A program made the position numbers and the translations under genes. The notes under the pieces were generated by a model. It was not told where the DNA came from. It saw only the letters and a list, made by a program, of their open reading frames with translations, and searched no databases. From Acridotheres tristis (lineage: Eukaryota; Chordata; Aves; Passeriformes; Sturnidae): a stretch of 64,000 bases of DNA. Positions 53,202 to 64,000 of this stretch are shown here, piece by piece. How positions within the stretch are numbered: the first letter of the stretch is position 1; every line of letters begins with the position of its first letter. The stretch spans positions 87,068,347-87,132,346 of the forward strand of contig CM072887.1 of NCBI GenBank assembly GCA_037013685.1. Direction: 5' to 3'.

Positions 53202-53482
53202 GCTGAAACCTTTTGTAACAAACTAAATTTGGAATTACTTGTTTTCTAGCTTTAAATGCCTGCTTTATTTCTTTTTCAAGAGATGCCTAAAATGTTTTTT
53301 ATATAAAAATTACAAAAATGAACCCAAGCCTGTTTTAAGATTTTTTGTGTAAGACTTTAAAAGTTGTATTAATAACTTCTGGTTGTTAAATAATATAAAA
53401 GTTAACAAACTAAACTGTTACATGAATCATGGTTAGTATCCACTAATGTATAACATGTTAATGGAAAAAAATGCTTTAGAAC

Positions 53483-53488
53483 AATAAA
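53483..53488 (+). promoter_or_regulatory. KHDRBS2: Possible distal polyadenylation signal AATAAA
   Basis: A second AATAAA (agaacaataaatgg) lies 287 bases beyond the first, with T/G-containing sequence at about 53540-53560. It could produce a longer 3'UTR isoform. AATAAA is common by chance in DNA this AT-rich, so use is uncertain. Confidence 0.4.
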
Positions 53489-53940
53489 TGGATTTTAAAC
53501 TATCCTTTAAGCTTGATCTTGCTAAACACAAACTCTGATTGACTTGTTTGTATTAGCATGTCTCTCGTGAGAATGTAATGGAGTTTAAAGAGGTAAGATT
53601 ACCACTTACCACTGTTAGACTGTCTAAATGCTAGTTCTTCAACCTTTGAGTTTCCCCGCACATTAAATATCCCATTCAACATGTAAGCATTGCATAGATT
53701 CACCTATTTGTTTTCACTCAGAAGAGTGCGTTGACTGCATTTTTCGTAGTATATAACAATTTGTCTTGATAAACAAATCATCAGTGTCACTGCCCAGCTG
53801 TTGGTACTCAACTTCAAAAACTTTATTTGTAATTTTCAGTGCTAAAAATCACCGCCCTTGAAGGCAGTTTAGAGAGCTGATATTTCTTTTGAGACTATCA
53901 GACTTGATGGCTGATGATTATTAAGGAAATATGTCGCAGG

Positions 53941-54260
53941 ACTCAAAGGATGACTAAACGTTAAACAGGTAACACTAATAGTAACTCTGTAATTTTGAGT
54001 ATGCAACAGTAATGTAAAATATTCTCAGTTATTAAGTTACTGATAGTTAAAAAAGTAAACCTACCAAAAGATAACAAATAGGTATATAGGCTATTAAAAC
54101 AACTAATTAACATTAACTAGTGACAACAAAATTATTCTACAATATATAACCCTCAAGGTAATAAACAGAACTAAAATTAACAATAATAGTAATGCAACTC
54201 TTGCTAACAACAAATATATAACCTAAATTTTGATGAAGAAAAAAAAAACAAAACAGAAAA
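53941..54260 (+). repeat. UAA/UUAA-rich tract
   Basis: Over about 320 bp the sense strand is dominated by TAAA, TTAA, ATAA and AACAA units, with almost no G or C runs (for example gctattaaaacaactaatta and ctaaaattaacaataatagt). It ends in a poly(A)-like stretch at about 54238-54250. It begins some 720 bp beyond the first polyadenylation signal. It may be simple AT-rich low-complexity DNA or a decayed element. Confidence 0.5.
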
Positions 54261-54538
54261 CTTGATGGTAGGGATGCCAAAACTATTAATCCTTTCAATA
54301 CAGTCTTTTTGTTTACAGTGGCTTTTTGTCAATGTGATTGGTTTACTTTTTTGATGATGCGACTAAAGTACAGGCCGATTGCTGTTCAGTTTGTGAACAA
54401 AATCTCTTGCAGCTGGAGTTGCATGCTAGCTCTTTCTGAATAGTTTATGATGAGTATCTTTTGTCCTTTGAAGTGTTAAAGTGAATTTAGTCGGCTACAT
54501 GATGGTTACATTGAGTTTATTCTGTTTCGCTATTTCAG

Positions 54539-54590
54539 AGACTCACAGGCACTGGACAGCTAAGCAGCAGATCTGCTGGGAAGTGGTCAG
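54539..54590 (+). other. Exon-like block with strong splice sites, downstream of KHDRBS2
   Basis: A 52-bp block is preceded by a pyrimidine-rich acceptor (tctgtttcgctatttcag) and followed by a near-consensus donor (CAG/gtaagc). It is more GC-rich than the surrounding DNA. If joined to the penultimate KHDRBS2 exon, which ends in phase 1, the frame is open through the block for 16 whole codons. It could be an alternative KHDRBS2 exon, an exon of a noncoding transcript, or a chance pairing of splice-like sites. No partner exon further downstream was identified. Confidence 0.4.
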
Positions 54591-56350
54591 GTAAGCTCTG
54601 CTGCTTCTCAGGAGGTTTTCCTATTCCCTGTTTTGTCTCTGAATTTGCTTTACTAATGCACGAAAATGTATTCAGCTACAGTTTTAAAATAAATGCCTTT
54701 CCAGCAATGTTTCTTTGCGTATCAACATAGTGATTATGATATAATGGCAATCAAAACATTTACATATATGTTATGATACTCTTCATTTCAATAAAAGAAG
54801 TCTTGTCATACAGCCTTTAATGGTAAATATTAAGATGGTGTACTTTATAAATGCTCTTGCTAAAAACATGAGCTTCTGTTTATTAAAAGCATGCCTACAT
54901 TTTGGCTAGTTACATAGCAAAAAAAATTGCAATGCTAGCTTGTCTTTGCTTCTGAAAACATTTAAAATTTCTTCCTATGAAAAATGTATCTGTATAGAGA
55001 CAGGAAGTTTGTCATTTATTCTTAGGCTTGGTAGATTTTTCTTTTTTTATGCTTTAGAAAAGAAGGGACATTTAGGTATTACTACGCAATGGCACGGATG
55101 GAGGCATTACTTATATTTATCTGTTAAATACATTTAAACATAAAGGTGTCTCTTGGATGACCTTAAATAGACTTCAGGTTTTATGGGAGATTTTTGACTG
55201 AAGACAAATGTTATAGCTGGAAACAAAAAATAAAAATTCAGCTCAGTTACAACTTCGTCCGTGGACTCAGAAGTGCTGAGACCTAATCACAACACAAAAA
55301 ATACAAATTTTTGTCGTCATTCTTAACTAGATAGGATTACACAAATACACAGTCCTAGACACATTTATTACTCTGGCATCTTTCCCCATGACTGTGGTCT
55401 GGATGATGTAACATTTTCCAGGTATGGTGGTATTCAGCAGTTACTTACAAACCTCAAGCTGTGTTGTATAAAAAAGATATAAAGGGTTTAATCTTCCTCT
55501 CCAAAGAGTTTCCTCAAGATCTTTATAAATTGGTTTTATTGATGTGCTACAACCACCCTACGGACCAAAATAATGTAGTATGACATTAAGGTTTTTCTGC
55601 ATTTTACAGTCACATCAGTGTGAGTGTACCACTGTAGGAAAATCTTCCATCTACCCACCTTGCATGTATTTACACTCATTTGCTTCAGCGAGTATACATC
55701 TCTACAGAAAAGAGGAACACTCTTTCCATTGATATGAATAGTTTCATACTGGTATAATTGTGATTATAGATTATTATATATTATACTATATAACTATTCC
55801 AGGAAATGCTCATATGCCTTACTGAAATGATTAATAACACAAAGCTGTGAGCAGGTCATACCCGATCTAAGGGAGATCCAGGGCAAAGTAGATAAAATTA
55901 ATTTCTCACTTGTGCATCCCATTTTTATGTGAGGGTAACTACTGTGAACTCCCTGAGGATGGAATTCAATAAATATAGCTTTATAGCAGAGCAGTATCCT
56001 TTAATATTCCTGTCTCCAAGTCTACTTTGCAGCCATTACTTGTTTAAATTTTAAAAAATGGCAGAAAATGTCAGTAAAATGATGCATTGTGAAATATTCT
56101 TACATAAGAATTACTTTGAAAAAGTAGGTTAAGTCAGTTCAAGCAAGCAACTCTTTATACAAGCATCTTTCCTATTGATTTTCAGGAAAATAGTATGAAA
56201 AATTACCCAAGACTGCATGTGCTGTTCAGTGCTAACTAAAAGTATAGTTCACTACTGTTTCTGAAGAAGCCTTGCAGTCAGTCAGCTATGTCTTGGGAAA
56301 AACATAATCCACTTTATTATTTTTTGAGAGAGTAACAAGAGAGTCTGGTA

Positions 56351-56367
56351 ATTCTAATTAACAGCTG
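56351..56367 (+). promoter_or_regulatory. Copy 1 of a 17-bp motif: TAATTA core plus CAGCTG E-box
   Basis: The sequence attctaattaacagctg joins a homeodomain core (TAATTA) to an E-box (CAGCTG) with one base between them. An identical 17-mer occurs 949 bases downstream. The regulatory meaning is inferred only. Confidence 0.35.
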
Positions 56368-57299
56368 TCTTCAGGTCTTCCATGAAAAGTTGTGACATAT
56401 TCCACACATCCACCATCAGGTCGGCCACAATTCTGGGTTCCTGAAAACTAATGTGCACTACTAGAAAACATGTAATTTCACTCATGCTGCAGACACTTGT
56501 CACCAACCAAACATTTTATTTGGCTTAATCATTTACCAATTGGTTTTGTTCTGTTTGTAATATGAAGAAAAAAGCAATACAAAATACCAAAATTAATAAG
56601 TTAAAACACTGGGAAAGAGAAGTTAAAAACTCAAAAATTCTGTTCAAATATTTCTAAGTGTTTTTTTGTTTATCTGGGTATCTGACCTCATAGGTTGACC
56701 TCATATATAGAAGTTTGATCTTCAGAAGAAAGTAGTGCTAACATAGTTTTTAGCACTTTTTTAGTAGTTAAATCAGCAAATTATATTTTGTTTAGCAACC
56801 TTTTTGCATGTATTCAAGAGCCATCCTAACTGAAAAAATTAGGTATTTCTAGAGCAGCAACTTTTATTAGAAAATGAAGTAGCACCACATAACTCTTTCC
56901 TATTTGGTTTATCTTACAGTGTTTAAACAAAGATCTTAAATCTTCGCATGAATAAATGAAGAACCTCAGGAAACACAGTATATCTGACCTCACCACAGAG
57001 GATATTGGCAATGTTTTTGTAGCTCATTGAGGTCCTCAACCTCCATTCAGAGTGACAGAGCTACAGCCATAAAGCCAAGTGATCTCTGTCCCTTTACTCC
57101 ACACCCCTTCCATAGCCCAGCCACAATTACTCCATTTTATTTAGACATGTGCTGACTGCCAAACTGCCTAACACTGATGTTAGTGATGAGGAGTGAGGGC
57201 ATGAGAAACACATCACTGTGTCTGTGGTAGCTCTGAGGAAATGGATGTGCAGACCTTGAGAGTGAGCAGGGAGGATGGAAAGGCGTGTGTCTGTCTGTT

Positions 57300-57316
57300 A
57301 TTCTAATTAACAGCTG
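57300..57316 (+). promoter_or_regulatory. Copy 2 of the 17-bp TAATTA/CAGCTG motif
   Basis: This is an exact repeat of the sequence at 56351-56367, in the same orientation. The flanks differ (ctgtctgtt on the left here, agtctggta there), so this is not simply a long recent duplication. Confidence 0.35.
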
Positions 57317-60300
57317 CCAAACCCCAGCCACGACTGAGGTACTGAGCTGCATATCAGGAACGTAGTAAAGCAACCAAGTTACCATTAGGATCAGGATAAT
57401 TAACATATATGAGTGCATCTGTTGAAAGGCTCATTATTTTATCATGATGATATGGATTTATGGTAGTCCTCATGAAATATCATCCAGGATTATTATCTGA
57501 AGGTTAAAATAAAGAATATGTGACCAATGGATTGTGTTCAAATAAAAAACTGTTTGGTCTACATTAGTGATTTATTTCCTCCATGTTTGACAGTGGGAGT
57601 GTTGTTTTGTGAACTGTCAAAGAAGTCCAAAGTTTTGCAAGAGTCAAATATTGCAGCTACAAAAATATAAAAGGAGGTAAAGGACAATTATCAAATTAGG
57701 TAAACATTGGAGAGAAAAAGTCTTTGATAGTGAGTGAAGGAAGCCTGTGATCCATTAAGGAAAAGAAGCCCTAGAACATTTTCCATATTGTATTGCATTA
57801 ACATGCAGAAACAAGTCAAGACTGTATAAAGGTTAAGTAGGGACAGCACTGGATATCTGTGTTCTCATGCAACTTTCTTAGAGATACCTCATATTCTTTA
57901 AAGCTCACCGGTAAATTTCCTTTCTTTTATGGAAAAATAACTGTGTAAAATGGAAAGACAACTGAAAACTCTACCTAAATGTCTTAAATAGCTGCATATT
58001 TTGACAGAAAATTGTTCTCCTATTGTCTTCTGTAATTTCTTTTGTGAAAGAAATACCAGATCTAAACAAGATTATGATCTCCTTAAACAATGTTTGCAGA
58101 CATCTTCTTAGCAAAAATGTTAAAGAAAATAGTTTTGCTTTTTTTAATAAGTATTACCTGAATTATTTTACAATGTTGTAGAACTTCAATAAATGGCTCA
58201 AGATTGCAAGAAGTTAAACCAGTTTGGGAAAAATATTTATACACTTAGAATCACAGAATAGGTTATAAATGAATCCTATGTGACAAAGAACCAGTTTATC
58301 CCTATATCAGAATCTCTGGATTTTTAGGGATCAGGAGGACAGAGTTCATTTTTTTCAAGGTAGGATTAAAAAAAAAATCATTTCACTAAGAGATTACGAA
58401 GTTTTTACACAAAAAGAAAGGTTATAGGTGGAAAGGTTGGCTGTATTTAGTGTCCAAAGAATAAAGATCATATTTGTTACTATATCTGTTATCAACAGAT
58501 TAATCTAAGTACAAAAATTACCTGAATTAACAAGTAAAACCACAGGAAAAACTGAAAAATATTTGAATACTGAACAGAAAAATAATGCTAATGTCTTCTG
58601 AAGATTTTTGTCCTCCATTAAAAACTTAGATGCACTCTGTGAGCTCTGTCAGGTATTAAAACCCAAGTTACCAGAGAAAGTGTCACATGTTATCAATTTT
58701 ACTGTACTGGTCTGCTGAGTTAGAACAGGGTCATAGGTAACTTTCTCAAACCAGTTGTGACTTCAGAGATGATTACCATCACCACTCTGCTGTTAGCTAA
58801 CTATATTTTTTCTAGTCATTACTGTTTATCATTGGAACCTGACAGAAAGCTTTGAAATCATTAAGCCTTTCCTTTTTCTTCAATTGTTTTGGTTTTTTTT
58901 TTCTGCTCCTATCAATCAGATGCTAATGCTCATTTGAAACATTAAGGTAAATGATTCCTAATGAAAGATTTGCTGACCACACAGCTATTAGACAATTTAT
59001 GAGCTTTGCGCATGGAATGCTGGTATCTTTTAGTGGAAACATATTGTATACAGTGTTTATGTTCTGAAACCATGGAATCTGAAGGTGAACTCTGCCTGCC
59101 AGTATGAGTACAGGAAGGATTTTCTGTCCTTTCACAGTCTCTGGTTGACTAAGTTATTTGTGTTACATCTTGGCAGAACATGTTGAAATATCTAAATCAT
59201 GCATATCTGGAACAAAGTCTTCATTCTCAAAGAGAAGCAATTTTTATCAACTTAAGTGTAAGAAATGCAGATTTCTAAAGTTCTACTAAAAACATGTCAC
59301 TGTTGTAAAGATTTGGGTTTTTTACATAAATCCTTTTAAAAGGCTGTGTTGGGTAGTTTTTGAAATATATAAATGCCTCCTTTCATAAATTAATTGAACT
59401 AATTTTGACACCTAGTATGCTTTACCAGAGGATAGAGAATTTATTGAAAATGTAATTGTGGTCATATTTTAAATATGTAAATCAGAAGGAAGGTTTATTG
59501 GAAGAAAATCACACCCCTGCTGTAACAGTATAGGTCATCATTTACATATTAAAAACAAAAATATGAAAGAAAAAGATGTGCAGTTGATCGTCTATATCCT
59601 GCATATGCCCTAAGAATTTTTCAGGATGCTATATGCAAGCAATCAGAACTTTTTAATATCTTTTCACAACATTTGGGTCCACAAGGTGGAAAACAGAAAT
59701 GCTTCAATGCCCTGATAAGAGTAGAATTAATTATGAAAACAATGTTTCTTGTTTATTTCTGTTGCTGCTATACCTTATTGATTTAATGGAGGTATAGTTT
59801 CTTGTTATACAGGATTATTATCCAGTGTGGGAATAGCTGCTTCTATCTTGTTTGGCACTGTTGTTGCCATGCTGGATGGATTAGCTCATGATGGATGGCT
59901 TACTCACAGGAGAGCAGTGGATACTTTTGTTATGTGCCCTTGCATTGCAAGACCTTCACACTGTGTTACCACCAAGTCAGAGGGACAAACTGCTCAGCTG
60001 CTCATCTGTGACTCAGCACTCTGGGTGGGCTTGCTTTCTTTATTTCTGTACACAGAAAAAAGTGTGCACATATTTTATATAATAATTTATTATATTCATT
60101 TTAAACTCCATATTCATTGCTCAGCTAATAATTTATGTATTTCTTGCAAAACTTTATAACAATCCTGTACTACCGATGGCAAAATTCAGTGGAAAAAGTC
60201 CTGCCAATGCAGCCTCTTTCTTTTTCATTTCTTTTTTCCACTTTTTTTCCTCTTCTTCCCAGAAGAACATGATGTTTCATATACCTACTTTAGATGAAAA

Positions 60301-60815
60301 CTTAATCAAGGACATTGTCATTCAAATGAAATGCTGCTATTCTCTAATTATACAGGAACTTAGTGTGGCACTCTCTGAGTATTTAAAACTGATAGAATTC
60401 TTTTTATTGTTCTGTATGGTATTTTTAGTGTTTGATACCTTTTTAATATCTGCTTTAAAATTCAAAATGTAAAGATACAAACAACTGACAGGAATGTTGT
60501 ACTACATTGAATTCCTGTTAAGCAAAGTAGCTTTCTGATGGAGAATTTAATCCTGCAGATCTTACTCAGGTTTCATATACTAAAAATCCATGCTGCCATC
60601 AAGGGCTGAAAAGGGAATATGAAATTCAGAATGCAATCTGTAGTCAGTTTTACAATTTAATTAAATTCAAACAGATAACTTAGCTGTTAAGGACTGTATT
60701 GCATCATTCTAGCCCATGTCCTGCTTAGCAGCAGTCTGAAATAACTTTGATCCAGGAAAACTACTTCAGATACAGTACCATATCAAGATTTTACTTTTCA
60801 TGTCATCATAACCAA

Positions 60816-60853
60816 TTTTCCCACATGAAAAGTATTTTCCCACAAGAAAAATA
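60816..60853 (+). repeat. Imperfect 19-bp tandem duplication
   Basis: Two copies of a ttttcccaca(t/a)gaaaa(g/a)ta unit lie head to tail with two mismatches. Confidence 0.85.
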
Positions 60854-61194
60854 TTCAGTTGAAGCTACTTGCTTGGCACTGTTGCTTGCTCAAATCTCAA
60901 CTTGGCAACCAAGTTCATCCATTCATGATAGTCACCACTTTATTTTCATGAGAACTACCAAATTTCTAAAGGAGGCACAATACTTTTTGTATCACTGAAC
61001 TTTTCTGCAGATCTAAGGCAAAAATGGGTTGCCCGTTAGACTGTGAAGGCATGTGGGATATGTGCTTTAGGGAACTTAGTGCTCATTTGAAAGAATTATG
61101 GGGACCCCAATAATGCTGCATAGTCCTTAAAAGCTGAAATAGCACCCACAGAGCATAAAAGAAAATTTCTGTGCTAAACTCAAAATGCTTACTG

Positions 61195-61300
61195 AAGGCA
61201 GCAGGTATTTTAATCTCTGCCTTATAGTGGACAGTTAGAAAAACAGTGAAGCTACATGATTTGGCTAAGGTCACTCAGCAGGTCAAAGTGATGTAATGAA
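61195..61300 (-). repeat. MIR-like (CORE-SINE) relic
   Basis: The plus strand contains ccttatagtggacagttaga, then gtgaagctacatgatttggc and taaggtcactcagcaggtc, which parallels the antisense MIR core (fraction of the gaaactgaggcacagag and cccaaggtcacacagc blocks). The match is shorter and weaker than the two copies in the intron. Confidence 0.45.
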
Positions 61301-64000
61301 GTGCAATTAGCAAAGCAGCAGGTGAGGGTAGAAGCTGATCAGGAAATGAAACACAGGATGCATTCTGAGCTGGGACTTATTTTGAGCATTGAACTCTCTT
61401 GTCCATGGGGCGGTTGTACTGTCATCACTTGGTGCCTGCTGGACTTCGCCAGGCAATTGGATGAAGCCACAGCAGAATGTGTGTATATAGGGACCCTACC
61501 TACATATGCCAGATTTACAATGAGTTATTATTATCTTCATCCATTTCCTTTATAACCCTATTTTTTCCTATAGCTGCCTGTTGCCATGGTAAGTTTCTCA
61601 TGCTGTATGTCTTTGATGAGCAAGAAAGACATCTCAAAACACTGACAGGGGCTTGAGACTCCTGGTAATGCCAATGTCCTCCCCGTAGCACTGAGCACAG
61701 TTGGACTGGACCCTAAAAACATACATATTCTTAAACTTTATAGTGCTGACAGTTCTACAAATAACCAAAGTTCTATTTTAGACCAATTTAGGGATAATTT
61801 TAGATTCAGAGTCATTTGTTTGGGTTTTTCTACTTCGGAGTCTGCTTAGCTAAATTAATGGAAATAAGGCACCTGATTTTGTAATACACAGTCAACCAAA
61901 AATAACCCTAAGAATATCTTTAAGGATCTAGAAAGTAGATCAGTTTTTAATAAAAAAACACTTTATACCAGGTTCTTCATCTGGACATATTTCAATGAGT
62001 CATTCTCATTCATAGCTCTCACAGATAAAATACAGAACAAGCTATAAAGTATAATCTAACATGACTTCATTTCTCTCATTTTTCTCATAAATATACTTTT
62101 GGCAGGGCTGGCCATATTATCTGCCATTAAAATGTTCTATAAATGCAACTGTATCCACTTCAAACTAAATTTTCCAAGATAGGTATCTGCTCAACCCAAG
62201 GATTTTGGTCAAAGTGCTGAACAGTTCAGAAAAATAAAAAATCTTTTTTCTGTCAGATCCAGAAAAATATGTTTGGGGCGCATGGTAAAGCGGTCAGGAG
62301 AAATATGTAGAACAAGCAAAAGCTCTGTCTGTATTAGAAAATTAGACAACACCACCAGAATGGTCCTGACTCAGATTTATTTTCCCAGTGCTCGTATTTT
62401 TAATTGCAGTCTTGCCTAAAGTACAAGTTGATGTCTGGAAATGTGTAAGGGTTGTGTGCTCAAATAGGCTCTTAGCCACAGAGCCACTGGCTGACATTCC
62501 CAGTGATTTGGAGGGTGTTTAATGGCAAACAGCTGAGTTTGGCTAAAACAGAGGAATGGATTATATTGTCCTTCAGCATCTCTATCAGCAGAGTTTTGTG
62601 TGAGGGTAGGCAAATTGCTCAAAGTAAAAGCTTGCTAATATTGTGTTTCATGTTATCTTGAGATCTTATAAAGACCCTTTGGATCTGATTTTCATCAGTT
62701 ACAAGTGTCATCAACAGCTGTGCCTGACTGTGAAATTCTGTTTAAGGTTAGGTGCAAGCCTTGGTTTTCCCAGGCAATGTAACAGTGTTGAATGTTTTAT
62801 TTTAACTCAGGAATATAATAAACAATTAGTTACACTTATGAGGTATTCACATAGTATAACCACAAATGACACAGAAAGTCAACTGCTAAATTCATAATTT
62901 TGTCAAGAAAAATGAAAGTTTTGAATAGAGTTCAGAAAATTAAAAAAGGAAAAACACATTTAATAAAGAGGATAAAAGACATATTGAATAGCTGTTCTTT
63001 CAGTGGTCTTTCTTATTCATGAAATCAAGCAGAAAAATAATTAACTCAGCTATTTTAAACTCAGTGATTGAAACAATAAAAAAACAAACAACAATCTGAC
63101 AAAGTTTAACTCAGACACTGACTACATCAAATGTCTGCATGACAAGACCTGAATTTGGGTTTACTGACCTGTAACCAATACTTAACTAATTTCACAGTGC
63201 TTGGCTTACTTTAACCATTTATTTTGCCATTTAACCATTTTTTTTTTGCAAGCCTGACGTTTATACCCACTTAATAGTTTTCAGCAAAGAAATATTTCTC
63301 CAAGATTATGGAGAGGTTTACACTATTTTCAAATTGAGATTTCCTTGCTTTGGATATCAGGAACTCCCATGAGGGACCCAAAAATTGTTTTCTGATTCTT
63401 TCATGAAAATCTGTTTGTTTTGGAGAATATCACAAGACATCCTGTCTGTATTCCCCTGCTCCACTGCTCGAGATTTTTTTCTTCTATGTGAAGTTACCTT
63501 GGTGTAACACTTAGGGAAGTACAGAGCACATTCATTACCTAGCTTAAAATAACTGCTTTTGCTGCTACACATGCCTAGGGTACCTACACATTCAGGGGAG
63601 TGATCTTTGCTTACAGAAAATAGTTCAGAGTACCTAAGCCAGATGCTCTAAAACACTCTCTGGATGTACCTTGTCTGTGTTGGCTGGCTGAAGAGACTAA
63701 GTAATGTGGTTTAAAAATGCTTCCCACTCCAGCCTAAATCTTTAAATCCTTTCACAATTCATCTATTTTAGTAAGAACTTATTTTGATTAGTCTCTCATA
63801 AGCCCGATTTTGTTAATCTTATCAAGAAATGAAACACAACTCCAACCCAACTTTTTCTTACAAGTTCCCATTCTCATCCATACCAGCACTCAGAATTAAT
63901 TTCCTCCAGAAGAATATAATTACTGTGTTGTAATATCTGCATAAAGAGTGTTGGTATTCATAAAACTCACCCCCACAAACCTTTTTTATTACATAGCCAA

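Larger units (their letters stand above)
52489..53220 (+). other. KHDRBS2: KHDRBS2 3' untranslated region
   Basis: About 730 bp lie between the stop codon and the first canonical polyadenylation signal. The segment is AT-rich and contains a striking T/G run at about 52865-52920, built of T blocks separated by GGG, followed by sequence with several TTTAA and TTTTAAC motifs. The end is placed about 20 bases after AATAAA at 53196-53201; the exact cleavage site cannot be read from sequence. Open frames inside it, such as 52647-52862, show no recognisable protein. Confidence 0.85.
53221..64000. other. Sequence downstream of KHDRBS2, no confident gene
   Basis: After the polyadenylation signals, 10.8 kb follow without any exon I can assign to a known protein. 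The segment contains a UAA-rich tract, a 52-bp exon-like block, a duplicated 17-bp motif and a MIR-like relic, listed separately. A GC-richer open stretch at about 59820-60050 carries a 110-codon frame that lacks an ATG start and a recognisable domain; I do not call it a gene. Confidence 0.7.

Noticed and set aside
58246..58340. Possible CR1 tail (agaatcacagaataggtt)
   Set aside because: Only about 18 bases resemble the CR1 end and no further CR1 sequence follows.
59827..60159. 110-codon frame as a gene
   Set aside because: It lacks an ATG start and any known domain, has no splice or promoter support, and its second half is AT-rich low-information sequence.
1..64000. Prokaryotic-type systems, CRISPR arrays, tRNA or rRNA genes
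   Set aside because: Nothing of the kind was seen; the gene structure, repeats and base composition are those of a bird nuclear genome.

Overview
This window is vertebrate, almost certainly avian, nuclear DNA. It is AT-rich with very long introns, GT-AG splice sites, and several truncated CR1 LINEs, the dominant bird retrotransposon. A solo LTR-like segment at about 2570-2964 resembles, from memory, LTRs of songbird endogenous retroviruses, so a passerine is my best guess; the order is inferred, not proven. No bacterial-type genes, operons or CRISPR arrays are present.

The one gene I can support is the 3' end of KHDRBS2 (SLM-1, a STAR-family KH-domain RNA-binding protein and splicing regulator) on the + strand. 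Its last three coding exons lie at 25318-25400, 38322-38380 and 52391-52488. They join in frame (phases 0, 2, 1) to encode the last 79 residues: a Tyr/Gly/Asp-rich tail, a PEYYDYGHG block, and a basic terminus ending YREHPYGRY. The KH/STAR domain and promoter lie upstream of the window. The 3'UTR runs from 52489 to about 53220, with AATAAA at 53196-53201 and a second possible signal at 53483-53488.

Layout: 1-25317 is intron, carrying the LTR-like segment, CR1 copies at about 5420-6595 (interrupted), 8752-9246, 14955-15660 and 20615-20850, and a TTGG microsatellite. 25401-38321 is a 12.9 kb intron with A-rich tracts and a GC-richer unidentified patch at 29220-29900. 38381-52390 is a 14.0 kb intron with two MIR-like SINE relics, a 1 kb CR1 and the longest open frame of the window (47332-47949). 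53220-64000 is downstream sequence with a UAA-rich tract, a 52-bp exon-like block with good splice sites (54539-54590), an exact 17-bp repeat pairing a homeodomain core with an E-box, and a third MIR-like relic.

The most interesting leads are the exon-like block, whose phase fits splicing from the penultimate KHDRBS2 exon; the UAA-rich tract next to a gene whose product binds U(U/A)AA RNA; and the duplicated TAATTA/CAGCTG motif. I see no clear evidence of a wholly new biological system. All repeat-family calls rest on memory of consensus sequences, not on a search.
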